From: Paraburkholderia dioscoreae
GTDB taxonomy: Bacteria > Pseudomonadota > Gammaproteobacteria > Burkholderiales > Burkholderiaceae
Direction: 5' to 3'
Length of the DNA stretch: 64,000 nt
NCBI RefSeq assembly: GCF_902459535.1
Contig: NZ_LR699554.1
Location: forward strand, 682,001 to 746,000
A program made the position numbers and the translations under genes. Positions 1-8,503 of the stretch are shown piece after piece (position 1 is the first letter of the stretch; every line of letters starts with the position of its first letter). Under the pieces are notes generated by a model. It saw only the letters and a program-made list of their open reading frames with translations. It ran no database searches and was not told the DNA's origin.

Positions 1-1
1 C

Positions 2-280
2 ATCATCAGCGGCGCGCCGTGGAGCAACGGTTCGGGCTATGCATCGCCGGAGATGGACCGGGTTGTCGAGGCAATCCAGACTGAGCAGGATCCGCAGAAA
101 CGGACGCAGGCGATTCATCAGCTCCAGGTGGTGGCGCAGCGTGACCTGCCATCCATCTCGCTGGCCGAGCTGAAGTTCTTCCGCATCTATTCAAGGAACC
201 TGCAGAACGTCAACACGACGCCGATCGGCGTCTACGCGTCGCTGAACGACGTGAGTATCGGTGCCGCCGGTCATGGCTGA
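2..280 (+). CDS. ABC transporter substrate-binding protein, C-terminal part (peptide/opine type), partial
   Basis: This is the last 92 residues of a periplasmic solute-binding protein; the 5' part lies outside the window. The visible tail (motifs IISGAPWSNG, SPEMDRVVE, RDLPSISL) is typical of the C-terminal lobe of family 5 extracellular solute-binding proteins such as DppA/OppA/GsiB. In these proteins the helix containing 'MD..V..AQ/I..E.DP..R' precedes the final strand. It is followed with overlap by two permeases and two ATPases, so it is the binding protein of that importer. Ligand specificity cannot be read from this fragment; the context of sulfur-metabolism genes suggests a sulfur-containing peptide or small amide. 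Confidence 0.85.
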   Translation: MISGAPWSNGSGYASPEMDRVVEAIQTEQDPQKRTQAIHQLQVVAQRDLPSISLAELKFFRIYSRNLQNVNTTPIGVYASLNDVSIGAAGHG

Positions 281-1298
281 TCTGCCGGTTCGTACGCTGC
301 CGGCGGCGCTCGGCGAGCGTCGGCGTTCGTTGCCTTATCCGGTGCGCCGGCTGCTCCAGGCGCTGCCGCTCGTCGTGTTCATCGGGGTACTGAATTTCTT
401 CTGGCTGAGACTGGCGCCGGGCGATATGGCCGACGTCATGGCGGGAGAGGCCGGCGGCGCCACGCCGGAGTATCTGGCTGCGCTGCGTCACCAGTTCGGT
501 TCCGACCAGCCGCTCGCGCTACAGTTTTTTGCCTACCTCAACCGGCTCGCCCATCTCGATCTCGGCTGGTCGTTCCGCTATAACGAATCCGTGCTGTCCC
601 TGATCCTTGGGCGCCTGCCTGCCACCGCGCTGCTGATGGTGGGCGCGCTCGTGATTGCACTGCTGTTCGGCTGCCTTGCGGGAACCGTGGCCGCAGTGTC
701 GCGCCGGCGCTGGATCGATGTCGTGGTCTCCGTTCTGGCGACACTGGGCTTCGCCACACCGCTGTTCTGGCTCGGCCTGATGCTGATGGTGCTGTTCTCC
801 GCCCATCTGCACTGGTTGCCCGCAGGGGGCATCACTACGCCCGGCGTTGCCGCGACCGGTTGGGCTCACGTCAGCGATATCGCGGCGCACATGGTGCTGC
901 CGGTGTTCTGTCTGGCCGCCTATTACCTTGCCATCTATGCAAGGCTGATGCGCGCCTCCGTGCTGGAGGTGGCAGGACTCGATTTCGTCCGTACCGCGCG
1001 AGCCAAAGGGGTGTCGCGGCTCGCCACGATCACGTCGCACGTGGTTCCGAATGCACTGCTGCCAATCGTCACGATGACCGCATTGCAGTTCGGCGCGCTA
1101 TTCAGCGGTTCGGTGGCGATCGAGACGGTGTTCAGCTGGCCGGGTCTGGGCCAGCTTGCCCTCGATGCCGTCGCTTCACGCGACCTGAACCTGCTGCTCG
1201 GCATTCTGTTCTTCAGTTCGGTGCTGGTGCTCGTCGTCAACCTGGCGGTGGATCTCACCTACGGATGGTTCGACCCACGTATCGAGGCGCAGCGATGA
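273..1298 (+). CDS. ABC transporter permease, DppB type
   Basis: This is an inner-membrane permease of a peptide/nickel-class importer, 341 residues, the usual size for DppB/GsiC. A hydrophobic first segment (residues about 25-42, ending LRLAPGD) is followed by the periplasmic loop and five further membrane segments. The cytoplasmic coupling (EAA-like) loop RTARAKGVSR lies near residue 240. I chose the ATG at 273 because it overlaps the stop of the binding-protein gene by 8 bases; an in-frame GTG at 261 is the alternative. The stop overlaps the next permease start (ATGA), so the two are translationally coupled. It pairs with the DppC-like subunit. Confidence 0.93.
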   Translation: MADLPVRTLPAALGERRRSLPYPVRRLLQALPLVVFIGVLNFFWLRLAPGDMADVMAGEAGGATPEYLAALRHQFGSDQPLALQFFAYLNRLAHLDLGWSFRYNESVLSLILGRLPATALLMVGALVIALLFGCLAGTVAAVSRRRWIDVVVSVLATLGFATPLFWLGLMLMVLFSAHLHWLPAGGITTPGVAATGWAHVSDIAAHMVLPVFCLAAYYLAIYARLMRASVLEVAGLDFVRTARAKGVSRLATITSHVVPNALLPIVTMTALQFGALFSGSVAIETVFSWPGLGQLALDAVASRDLNLLLGILFFSSVLVLVVNLAVDLTYGWFDPRIEAQR

Positions 1299-2158
1299 GC
1301 GAGCTCCTGCTGACGAGACCGGGCTCACGCCTCTGGCACCGCATGACTCAGGCACCGAGCCTCGCGATCGGCGCGCTGCTGCTTGTCGCGATAGCCGTGC
1401 TGGCGCTCGGCGCTCCGTACTTCACCCATAACGATCCGCTCGACATGGTCGGGACGCCGTTCACCTGGCCGGGAACGGACCGGGCCTTTCCCCTCGGCAC
1501 CGACATGATGGGACGGGACATGTTCAGCGGCATCGCGTACGGTGCGCGGGTGTCGCTCGAGATCGGCGTCGCGGCCGGACTGCTTGCCACGCTGGCTGGC
1601 CTTCTGATCGGCGCGGTGGCCGGATTTTACGGCGGCCTCGTCGACGACGTGCTGATGCGGATCACCGAGCTGTTCCAGACCATGCCCGCGCTGCTGTTCA
1701 CCATCGTGATGGTGGTGGTGGTTCATCCGAGCGTGGCGACCATCGTGCTGGGCGTTGCGCTGACCAACTGGCCGCAGGTTGCGCGGCTCGTGCGGGCCGA
1801 GGCGCTGCGCGTGAGCCGTGCGGAATTCGTGCAGGCCGCGATCGTGGTCGGCATGAGCCGGCCACGCATCGTATTCACCCATGTGCTGCCCAACGTGGCG
1901 ACGTCGGCCATCGTGATGGTCTCGATCCTCGCCGGCAATGCAATCCTGACCGAAGCCGTGTTGTCTTTTCTCGGCCTGGGCGACCCCAACGTGATCACGT
2001 GGGGCAGCATGATCGGATCGGGCCGCGAGGCGCTGCAGACAGCGTGGTATATGACCGCGCTGCCGGGCTGCGCGGTGCTGGTTACGGTGCTGAGCCTCAA
2101 CCTGATTGGCAACGGTCTGAACGACCTCGCGAATCCGCGTCGCAGGAGAACGCTGTGA
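1295..2158 (+). CDS. ABC transporter permease, DppC type
   Basis: This is the second inner-membrane permease of the peptide-type importer, 287 residues, a normal DppC length. One N-terminal membrane anchor (residues about 23-42) precedes the extended periplasmic loop with the family motif GTDMMGRDMFSG. The transport domain carries the coupling loop RAEFVQAAIVVGMSRPRI. The ATG start sits inside the stop of the preceding gene (ATGA). The stop overlaps the GTG start of the ATPase gene (GTGA). This tight packing shows one transcript. Confidence 0.93.
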   Translation: MSELLLTRPGSRLWHRMTQAPSLAIGALLLVAIAVLALGAPYFTHNDPLDMVGTPFTWPGTDRAFPLGTDMMGRDMFSGIAYGARVSLEIGVAAGLLATLAGLLIGAVAGFYGGLVDDVLMRITELFQTMPALLFTIVMVVVVHPSVATIVLGVALTNWPQVARLVRAEALRVSRAEFVQAAIVVGMSRPRIVFTHVLPNVATSAIVMVSILAGNAILTEAVLSFLGLGDPNVITWGSMIGSGREALQTAWYMTALPGCAVLVTVLSLNLIGNGLNDLANPRRRRTL

Positions 2159-3174
2159 GCGGCGCGGCGCTGCTGGAGGTCGAGGACCTGAGCGTCGCGT
2201 TTTCCACGGCGCGCGGCCGTGCGCCCGCGACGGCGGTTGACCGGTTGTCGTTCGGCATCCGCGAGGGCGAGACGCTGGCGCTGGTCGGCGAGTCCGGCTG
2301 CGGCAAATCCACGACCGCGCTGGCGCTGATGGGACTGCTCGACACATCCAGTACCCGTGTCGATGCGACGCGCCTGCATTTCGCCGGAACCGACCTGCTG
2401 CGCCTGCCCGAAGAGTCGTGGCGACGGCTGCGCGGCGGCAGCATCGGGATGATTTTTCAGGATCCGCTGGCCGCGCTCAACCCGGTCCGCACGATCGGAC
2501 GACAGATCGGCGAGGCGTTGAAACTGCATCGTGGACTTTCTGGACGGGCCGCGCGCAGCGAAACGCTCGAACTGCTGCGCCAGGTCGGTATTCCCGAGCC
2601 GGCGCGGCGTGTCGACGATTACCCGCACCGGCTTTCGGGCGGCATGCGTCAGCGCGTGCTGATCGCAATGGCGCTGGCCGGCCGGCCTCGACTGCTGATT
2701 GCCGATGAGCCAACGACCGCGCTGGATGTGACCATCCAGGCGCAGATCCTCGCGCTGCTTGCGACGCTGCAGCAGCAGACCGGCATGGCGTTGCTGCTGA
2801 TCACGCATGACCTCGGTATTGTCGGGCAGCTTGCTCATCGTGTCGCGGTCATGTATGCCGGCCGCAAGATCGAGGAGAGGCCAACAGCCGCGCTGTTCGA
2901 TGACCCGCGGCATCCCTATACCCAACGCCTGCTCGAAGCGAGGCCGCGTCGCGGCGGTTCACGCGCGCGGCTCGCCGAGATTGCCGGTGCGGTTCCCGCG
3001 CCGGGCGTGGCGCCAGGCGGGTGCGCATTTGCGCCGCGCTGCGAACTCGCGCATGCAGCATGCCGCGAAGCCGACCCGGCGTGGCGGCAGCTCGGCGACG
3101 GCGGCGTTCGCTGCGTTCTCGATGCGCGCGTCGCCAGCATCGGGACAGACGACAGGAGGAGCGATGCTGCTTGA
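2155..3174 (+). CDS. ABC transporter ATP-binding protein, DppD type
   Basis: This is a cytoplasmic ATPase that powers the peptide-type importer, 339 residues starting at a GTG that overlaps the previous stop. Walker A GESGCGKST is at residues 45-53, the signature is LSGGMRQRV, Walker B is LLIADEPTTALD and the switch histidine is in LLLITHDLG. The C-terminal oligopeptide/dipeptide transporter extension (APGVAPGGCAFAPRC) carries paired cysteines, which in DppD-family proteins bind an Fe-S cluster. It acts as a heterodimer with the next gene product. Confidence 0.94.
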   Translation: MSGAALLEVEDLSVAFSTARGRAPATAVDRLSFGIREGETLALVGESGCGKSTTALALMGLLDTSSTRVDATRLHFAGTDLLRLPEESWRRLRGGSIGMIFQDPLAALNPVRTIGRQIGEALKLHRGLSGRAARSETLELLRQVGIPEPARRVDDYPHRLSGGMRQRVLIAMALAGRPRLLIADEPTTALDVTIQAQILALLATLQQQTGMALLLITHDLGIVGQLAHRVAVMYAGRKIEERPTAALFDDPRHPYTQRLLEARPRRGGSRARLAEIAGAVPAPGVAPGGCAFAPRCELAHAACREADPAWRQLGDGGVRCVLDARVASIGTDDRRSDAA

Positions 3175-4204
3175 GATCGACCGCCTGAGCGTTCGCTACA
3201 AGACACGGCGCGGCGTGCTGAGCGCCGTCGATCAGTTGTCACTCGACGTAGGGCGCGGTGAAACGCTCGGCCTCGTGGGCGAATCCGGTTGCGGCAAGAG
3301 CTCGCTTGGCAAGGCGATCGTGCGTCTGATCGAACCGGCCGAGGGCGCCGTGCGGCTCGACGGCCAGGACCTCGGCCGTCTCACGCGGCGGCAGTGGCTG
3401 GCGTGGCGCAGGCGCATGCAAATGGTCTTCCAGGATCCGTTGAGCGCACTCGATCCGCGCAAGAGCGTGCGCCGGACCCTGACGCTGCCGCTCGAAGTCC
3501 ACCGGATCGGAACCTCCGCGGAACGGCGCGAGCGCGTGGATGCGCTGTTGCATCAGGTGGGCCTCGCCCCGGCGCTCGCGGAGCGGATGCCGCACGAACT
3601 GTCGGGCGGTCAGCGCCAGCGCGTCAATATCGCCCGTGCGCTGAGCCTGGACCCGGATGTGCTGATCTGCGACGAACCCGTTTCCGCGCTGGACGTGTCG
3701 CTCCAGGCTCAGGTGCTGAACCTGTTGTCCGACCTGCAGCGCGAGCGCGCGATCACCTGCCTGTTCATCAGTCACGACCTCGCGGCGGTGGGCTATCTGG
3801 CCGACCGGATCGCTGTCATGTACCTCGGTCAGATCGTCGAGATATTGCCGGCCGATCACCTCTGGCGGCACGCAGCACACCCTTATACGCAATTGCTAAT
3901 CGACTCGATTCCGACGCGTGGCGCGCAGTTGCCCGCGGCTTCGTCTGCGGAGCTGCCCGATCCGTTCGCCCCGCCGCGCGGCTGCCGGTTCCAGCAACGC
4001 TGCCCGCATGCGCAACCGGTGTGCAGCGAAACGCCGCCTGCACTGCTCACGGTCGGCGCCTCGCATGCCGTGGCCTGTCACCTGTACGGCAGCGCCGCTT
4101 CGGCACGCGTAGCCGTTGCAGACATTGCGTGGCCGGTCCGCCGCGCGGCGCAGGCCGTCAACGCGGACGGCGAGCCGCAACCCGAAACCACGAGGAGTGC
4201 CTGA
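3164..4204 (+). CDS. ABC transporter ATP-binding protein, DppF type
   Basis: This is the partner ATPase of the importer, 346 residues. Walker A GESGCGKSS is near residue 39, the signature LSGGQRQRVNIARAL near 149 and Walker B LICDEPVSALD near 166. A C-terminal cysteine-containing oligopeptide-transporter extension (RGCRFQQRCPHAQPVC) follows. The start is fixed by a strong AGGAGG at 3154-3160 just upstream of the ATG, which lies inside the preceding gene. A 111-base gap follows before the monooxygenase gene; I see no terminator there, so read-through is plausible. Confidence 0.94.
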   Translation: MLLEIDRLSVRYKTRRGVLSAVDQLSLDVGRGETLGLVGESGCGKSSLGKAIVRLIEPAEGAVRLDGQDLGRLTRRQWLAWRRRMQMVFQDPLSALDPRKSVRRTLTLPLEVHRIGTSAERRERVDALLHQVGLAPALAERMPHELSGGQRQRVNIARALSLDPDVLICDEPVSALDVSLQAQVLNLLSDLQRERAITCLFISHDLAAVGYLADRIAVMYLGQIVEILPADHLWRHAAHPYTQLLIDSIPTRGAQLPAASSAELPDPFAPPRGCRFQQRCPHAQPVCSETPPALLTVGASHAVACHLYGSAASARVAVADIAWPVRRAAQAVNADGEPQPETTRSA

Positions 4205-4315
4205 CTTGATCACCCGTCGCCAGTTCTTTCAGATGGCCAATGGCCGCCTATTCGTCGCTTGCGTCAGTGCACGAAGCCTGATGACTCTCCACGTCCATTT
4301 TTAATGCGGTGTCCC

Positions 4316-5473
4316 ATGTCGACTTTGTCTCCCGCCAGTTTTCCCGATAGCCCGCTTTCGCGGGCGCTCTCCCAGCCTCTGATGCTGGGCCTGTTCCTGC
4401 CGATCCAGAGCGGCGGGTGGTCCATGTCGACGTTGCCGCGCACGACCGACTGGACCTTCGACTACAACGCGCGGCTGACCCGCAAGGCGGAGGCTCTCGG
4501 CTTCGACCTCGTGTTCGGTCTCGCGCAGTGGCTCGGCAAGGACGGTCACGGCGGGACGACGCGCTACCGTCGCGACTCGCTCGATTCGTTCATCACGATC
4601 GCGTCGCTGGCTTCCATTACGAACCGCATCCTGCTGATCTCGACGCTGCATATTCTTTACGGCGGCTGGCATCCGCTGCATCTCGCGAAGTTCGGCGCAA
4701 CGCTCGATCATATTTCCGGCGGCCGGTGGGGGCTGAACATGGTCACCGGCCATTCGGTCGACGAGGCCGAGATGTTCGGCCGCGAAGGCCACTTCGAGCA
4801 CGACCTGCGCTACGAGATGGCCGGGGAATTCGTCGACCTGATGGAGCAGCTCTGGTCGCTGGACGACAACCTGACGTTCGACGGCAAGTGGTATCGCACG
4901 CGCAACGCATTCGTTTCACCGAAGCCGCGCTTCGGCCGGCCCGTGCTGGTCAACGCGACGAGTTCGCCCGCCGGAATCGACTACGCGGCGCAACGCTCCG
5001 ACCTGATCTTCATCACGAGCTCGGCGGGCGCGCAGATCGACGCGGCGCTGGAGGTCTTGCCGGCCCACACCGCGCAGGTTCAGGCGCGTGCGCAGGCTTA
5101 CGGGCGGCAGGTAAGCACGCTGATCAATCCGACGATCGTCTGCCGGCCGACCGAGCGGGAGGCGCATGCCTATCACGACGCGATCCTCTCGCATGCCGAT
5201 TTTGGCGCGGTGGATGGCTTCACGGGCCGCCGCAGCGACGCGAAAGCCTGGAAGGGCCACCAACGTGAGCAGCGTGTCCTTGGAGGCAACATCCAGATCA
5301 TCGGTTCACCTGAGCATGTGGTGGAAGATCTGCTGCGCCTGAAAGCGGCAGGTATCGGCGGCGTGCAACTGACCTTCTTCGATTTCGAACCCGATCTCGC
5401 GTACTTCGGCGAGGCTGTGCTGCCGTTGCTGGAGCAGGCCGGCCTCAGAGTGCCGGTGCAGGCGTCTGCGTGA
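4316..5473 (+). CDS. FMN-dependent monooxygenase, luciferase-like (LLM) class, sulfone/sulfonate type
   Basis: This is a predicted cytoplasmic reduced-flavin-dependent monooxygenase of 385 residues in the bacterial luciferase-like superfamily. It has the barrel hallmarks of SsuD/SfnG-like enzymes: an N-terminal strand MLGLFLPIQSGGW, the HISGGRWGLNMVTG turn, the EFVDLMEQLW helix and the PVLVNATSS phosphate-binding strand. Such enzymes use FMNH2 and O2 to cleave C-S bonds of alkanesulfonates or to oxidise dimethyl sulfone. No flavin reductase gene lies nearby. The start could be 4304 or 4316. It sits between a peptide-type importer and a DszC-like enzyme, which supports an organosulfur role. 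The exact substrate is not determinable. Confidence 0.85.
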   Translation: MSTLSPASFPDSPLSRALSQPLMLGLFLPIQSGGWSMSTLPRTTDWTFDYNARLTRKAEALGFDLVFGLAQWLGKDGHGGTTRYRRDSLDSFITIASLASITNRILLISTLHILYGGWHPLHLAKFGATLDHISGGRWGLNMVTGHSVDEAEMFGREGHFEHDLRYEMAGEFVDLMEQLWSLDDNLTFDGKWYRTRNAFVSPKPRFGRPVLVNATSSPAGIDYAAQRSDLIFITSSAGAQIDAALEVLPAHTAQVQARAQAYGRQVSTLINPTIVCRPTEREAHAYHDAILSHADFGAVDGFTGRRSDAKAWKGHQREQRVLGGNIQIIGSPEHVVEDLLRLKAAGIGGVQLTFFDFEPDLAYFGEAVLPLLEQAGLRVPVQASA

Positions 5474-5521
5474 TAGCCGTGCAGACAAACGCGTTCATTT
5501 GATTCACAGGGAGTCTTGTTG

Positions 5522-6745
5522 ATGGGAACGACCGATTCGAAACTGGCCGACAATCTGCGCGCCGACGCGGTGCAACCCGGCTCAGCAGCGCTGCGTGAGC
5601 TCGTGGCCGCGATCGCAGCCGGGGCGGAAGCCCGTGATCGCGGAGACGCGGATACCCGCGACGCGATCGCGCAGGTGCGAGCCGCGCGCCTTGGCGTGTT
5701 CCGCGTGCCGAAGGCCGAAGGCGGCGCGGGCGCGACGCTGCCGCAGTTATATGAACTGGTGCTGGATCTGGCCGAGGCCGATTCGAACGTCCCGCACATT
5801 CTGCGCAACCATTTCGCCTTCGTCGAAAAGGCTCTGCGCGCCCGTCATTTGCCGCAATACCAACGCTGGATCCAGTTCGTGCATGACAACGAACTCTTCG
5901 GTCTGGGGGCGAGCGAACTGGGTACGCAGAATATCGGCGACGGTGACGGCAATACCCGGCTCGAGCCGACCGGCAGCGCCTATCGCCTGACAGGGACCAA
6001 GTACTACAGCACCGGCAATCTCTATTCAGACCACATTATCGTGAATGCGAAGACGCCGGACGGGCGATTCGTCGGCGCGCGCGTGTCGGTCCGGCAACCG
6101 GGCGTCGATGTGCGGGAAGACTGGGACGGCATCGGGCAGCGTCAGACGGCGAGCGGCACCACCGTGTTCACCGACGTCGAGGTCGCGGCAAATGACGTTC
6201 TGGTTCTCTCCGCCGATGTGAAGGTCACGCATCAGGCCACGTTTGCACAGCTCTACCTCACGACGATTATCGCCGGCATTCTGCGCCGTATCGCGAAGGA
6301 CGCGGTGAAACTGGTCCTGCAGCGCGAACGCAATTATTACCATGCGGTGGCATCGCGCCCTGCGGACGATCCGCTGCTTCAGGAAACCGTGGGCGAGCTA
6401 CAGAGCGCGGCTTTCGTCGCAGAGGCCGCGGTGCTGAACGCAGCCGGTGTGCTGGGCGAGGCGTTCGACAGCGCGATTGCCGGCAAGCCCGACGACGCGC
6501 TGTTCGTGGAAGCCGCGCTGCGCAGCGCGAAAGCGAAGGTGGTGATCGACCAGCTCGCGCTTCAGTCGGCCACGCGGCTTTTCGATGTGGGCGGTGCGTC
6601 CGCTGCGAGGCAGACCGCGCAGCTGGATCGTCACTGGCGCAATATCCGCACGATCGCATCGCACAACCCCGGACTCTACAAAGCCAGGGTGATTGGCAAC
6701 CATGCGATCAACGGTGTTCCGCTGCCGACCGCGGCATTCTTCTGA
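5522..6745 (+). CDS. Flavin-dependent monooxygenase, acyl-CoA dehydrogenase fold (DszC/SfnC-like)
   Basis: This is a 407-residue protein with the acyl-CoA dehydrogenase fold but features of the oxygenating branch (DszC, SfnC). It has a FGLGASELGTQN active-site segment, LTGTKYYSTGN in the middle beta domain and a C-terminal HNPGLYKARVIGNH segment, the position of the active-site His/Asn region in DszC. These enzymes use FMNH2 for sulfoxidation or related chemistry instead of dehydrogenating acyl-CoA. The ATG at 5522 follows a CAGGGAG ribosome site. It lies 48 bases after the LLM monooxygenase, so the two probably act on one sulfur compound. Assignment as dehydrogenase rather than oxygenase cannot be fully excluded. 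Confidence 0.82.
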   Translation: MGTTDSKLADNLRADAVQPGSAALRELVAAIAAGAEARDRGDADTRDAIAQVRAARLGVFRVPKAEGGAGATLPQLYELVLDLAEADSNVPHILRNHFAFVEKALRARHLPQYQRWIQFVHDNELFGLGASELGTQNIGDGDGNTRLEPTGSAYRLTGTKYYSTGNLYSDHIIVNAKTPDGRFVGARVSVRQPGVDVREDWDGIGQRQTASGTTVFTDVEVAANDVLVLSADVKVTHQATFAQLYLTTIIAGILRRIAKDAVKLVLQRERNYYHAVASRPADDPLLQETVGELQSAAFVAEAAVLNAAGVLGEAFDSAIAGKPDDALFVEAALRSAKAKVVIDQLALQSATRLFDVGGASAARQTAQLDRHWRNIRTIASHNPGLYKARVIGNHAINGVPLPTAAFF

Positions 6746-6799
6746 GTCACCGCCTGTTAGTTCGCTCTCCCTATTTCATTACGTTCCGTTAGTCCGACA

Positions 6800-8464
6800 A
6801 TGAGCCACTCAACCATTCTGCTGATTACACCCTCCGCGTTGCGCGCAGCGCTCGCCGCTCGGCGCGAGCTCGCCGTTCTCGATGTCCGCGAAGAAGGGGT
6901 ATCCGCGCGCCGCCGGCTGTTCTATTCGTCCATTGCGCCTGTCGGTCGTCTTGGCCTTGTCGTCGGCCAGCTCGTGCCGCGTTTTACCACGCCGGTCGTG
7001 CTGGTTGACGAAGCCGGCGAATATGCTTCGCGTGCCGCGGCACTGCTGGCCAGCTTCGGCTACACGGACGTGTCGATTCTCGACGGCGGCGTAAGCGGCT
7101 GGGATGCCGCCGGCTTCGAGGTGTTCAGCGGGACCAACGTGCCTGGCAAGGCGTTCGGCGAGGTGATCGAGCATCGGCTGCATACGCCGAATATCGATGC
7201 ACCTACGCTCAAGCAACTGCAGGACGCAGGCGAGGACCTGGTGGTGCTCGACAGTCGGCCATTCCCCGAATACCAGTCCATGAACATACCGGGCGGCGTC
7301 GAATGCGCGGGTGCCGAGCTGGTTCACCGTGCTCTCGCGGCCGCGCCGTCGCCCGATACGCTGATCGTGGTCAATTGCGCGGGTCGCACGCGCAGCATTC
7401 TCGGTGCGCAGTCGCTCGTCAATGCCGGTATCCCGAATCCCGTTGCAGCGCTGACAGGAGGATCGATGTCGTGGCTGCTGTCGGGATTCGAACTCGAGCG
7501 TGGCCGCATCAGCACGGCGCCGCGTCCCGACGGAGCCGCGCTCGCCGGCGCGCGGACGCTCGCGCAACGCGCGGCGGCGCGAGCCGGCGTGGTCGAGATC
7601 GACCGTGCCACGCTTGCCCGTTTCGAAAGCGAAGCGGCCACGCATACGCTTTACCGTTTCGACGTGCGCGCTCCTCTGGAATACGAAGCGGGCCATCGTG
7701 CCGGCTGGCGCTCGGCGCCTGGCGGACAACTGGTGCAGGCAACCGATGAATACGTTGGGACGCTCCACGCACGCGTGGTGCTCTCCGACGATGACGGCGT
7801 GCGCGCCCGCATGACGGCTTCGTGGCTCGTGCAGCTGGGTTATCTGCAGGTGTTCGTGCTGGCCGACGACGATGCTTCCGCAGCATTCGAAACCGGCCCG
7901 GAACCGCTGCCGATATTCCGCACGCCAGGCCGCACGCAGTGGATAGAAGCGGACCAGCTTGCGCAGGCGCTCGAAGCGGGCAGGGCACAGGTGGTGGACG
8001 TGGACAGCAGTCTCGCGTTCCGCCGCGCGCATATCGCCGGGGCCCGCTTCGTCGCGGCGAGCGCGCTGGACGATCTGTTGGAGCAGATCGACGACGCATC
8101 GCGGCAACTCGTCCTCACTTCCAGCGATGGCGTACTCGCCAGCCTGCTGGCCAACCAGTTGCGCGAGCGGCGCGAAGGCGTGGCGGCGCTGCTCGGCGGT
8201 ACGCAGTGCTGGCTGGCGCTCGGCCTGCCGCAGGCCGCCGGCGACGAGGGCAACCTGACCGGCGACGACGATGCCTGGTACAGCCCATATCACTACGCGC
8301 CGGCGCAGGCCGCGCAGCAGATGGAGGCGTACCTCGCATGGGAGTTGCAGCTCGTCGGGCAACTTGAACGCGACGGCATTGCGTCGATCAATGTCATCGA
8401 CTTCGACACACCGACCCATCGCCGCAGCGAGGAACGCCTCGCGGCGCTGCGTCGCGCGAACTGA
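6800..8464 (+). CDS. Four-domain rhodanese-like protein (paralogue 1)
   Basis: This is a 554-residue cytoplasmic protein without signal peptide, made of four rhodanese-like domains at about residues 8-115, 130-235, 262-355 and 370-475, plus a conserved tail (YLAWELQLVGQLE). Rhodaneses pass sulfane sulfur through a cysteine persulfide. Only domain 2 has the catalytic loop cysteine (VNCAGRTRS). Domain 1 (VDEAGEYA), domain 3 (SDDDGVRA) and domain 4 (TSSDGVLA) have acidic or serine residues instead and are probably structural. A similar gene lies at 12639, and the two bracket a monooxygenase and a sulfonate-type importer. The biochemical role is unknown; sulfur transfer or thiosulfate/persulfide handling is an inference. 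Confidence 0.88.
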   Translation: MSHSTILLITPSALRAALAARRELAVLDVREEGVSARRRLFYSSIAPVGRLGLVVGQLVPRFTTPVVLVDEAGEYASRAAALLASFGYTDVSILDGGVSGWDAAGFEVFSGTNVPGKAFGEVIEHRLHTPNIDAPTLKQLQDAGEDLVVLDSRPFPEYQSMNIPGGVECAGAELVHRALAAAPSPDTLIVVNCAGRTRSILGAQSLVNAGIPNPVAALTGGSMSWLLSGFELERGRISTAPRPDGAALAGARTLAQRAAARAGVVEIDRATLARFESEAATHTLYRFDVRAPLEYEAGHRAGWRSAPGGQLVQATDEYVGTLHARVVLSDDDGVRARMTASWLVQLGYLQVFVLADDDASAAFETGPEPLPIFRTPGRTQWIEADQLAQALEAGRAQVVDVDSSLAFRRAHIAGARFVAASALDDLLEQIDDASRQLVLTSSDGVLASLLANQLRERREGVAALLGGTQCWLALGLPQAAGDEGNLTGDDDAWYSPYHYAPAQAAQQMEAYLAWELQLVGQLERDGIASINVIDFDTPTHRRSEERLAALRRAN

Positions 8465-8503
8465 CCGGCTTGCCCGGTCTACCTAATGCATTGGAGCAGG
8501 AAC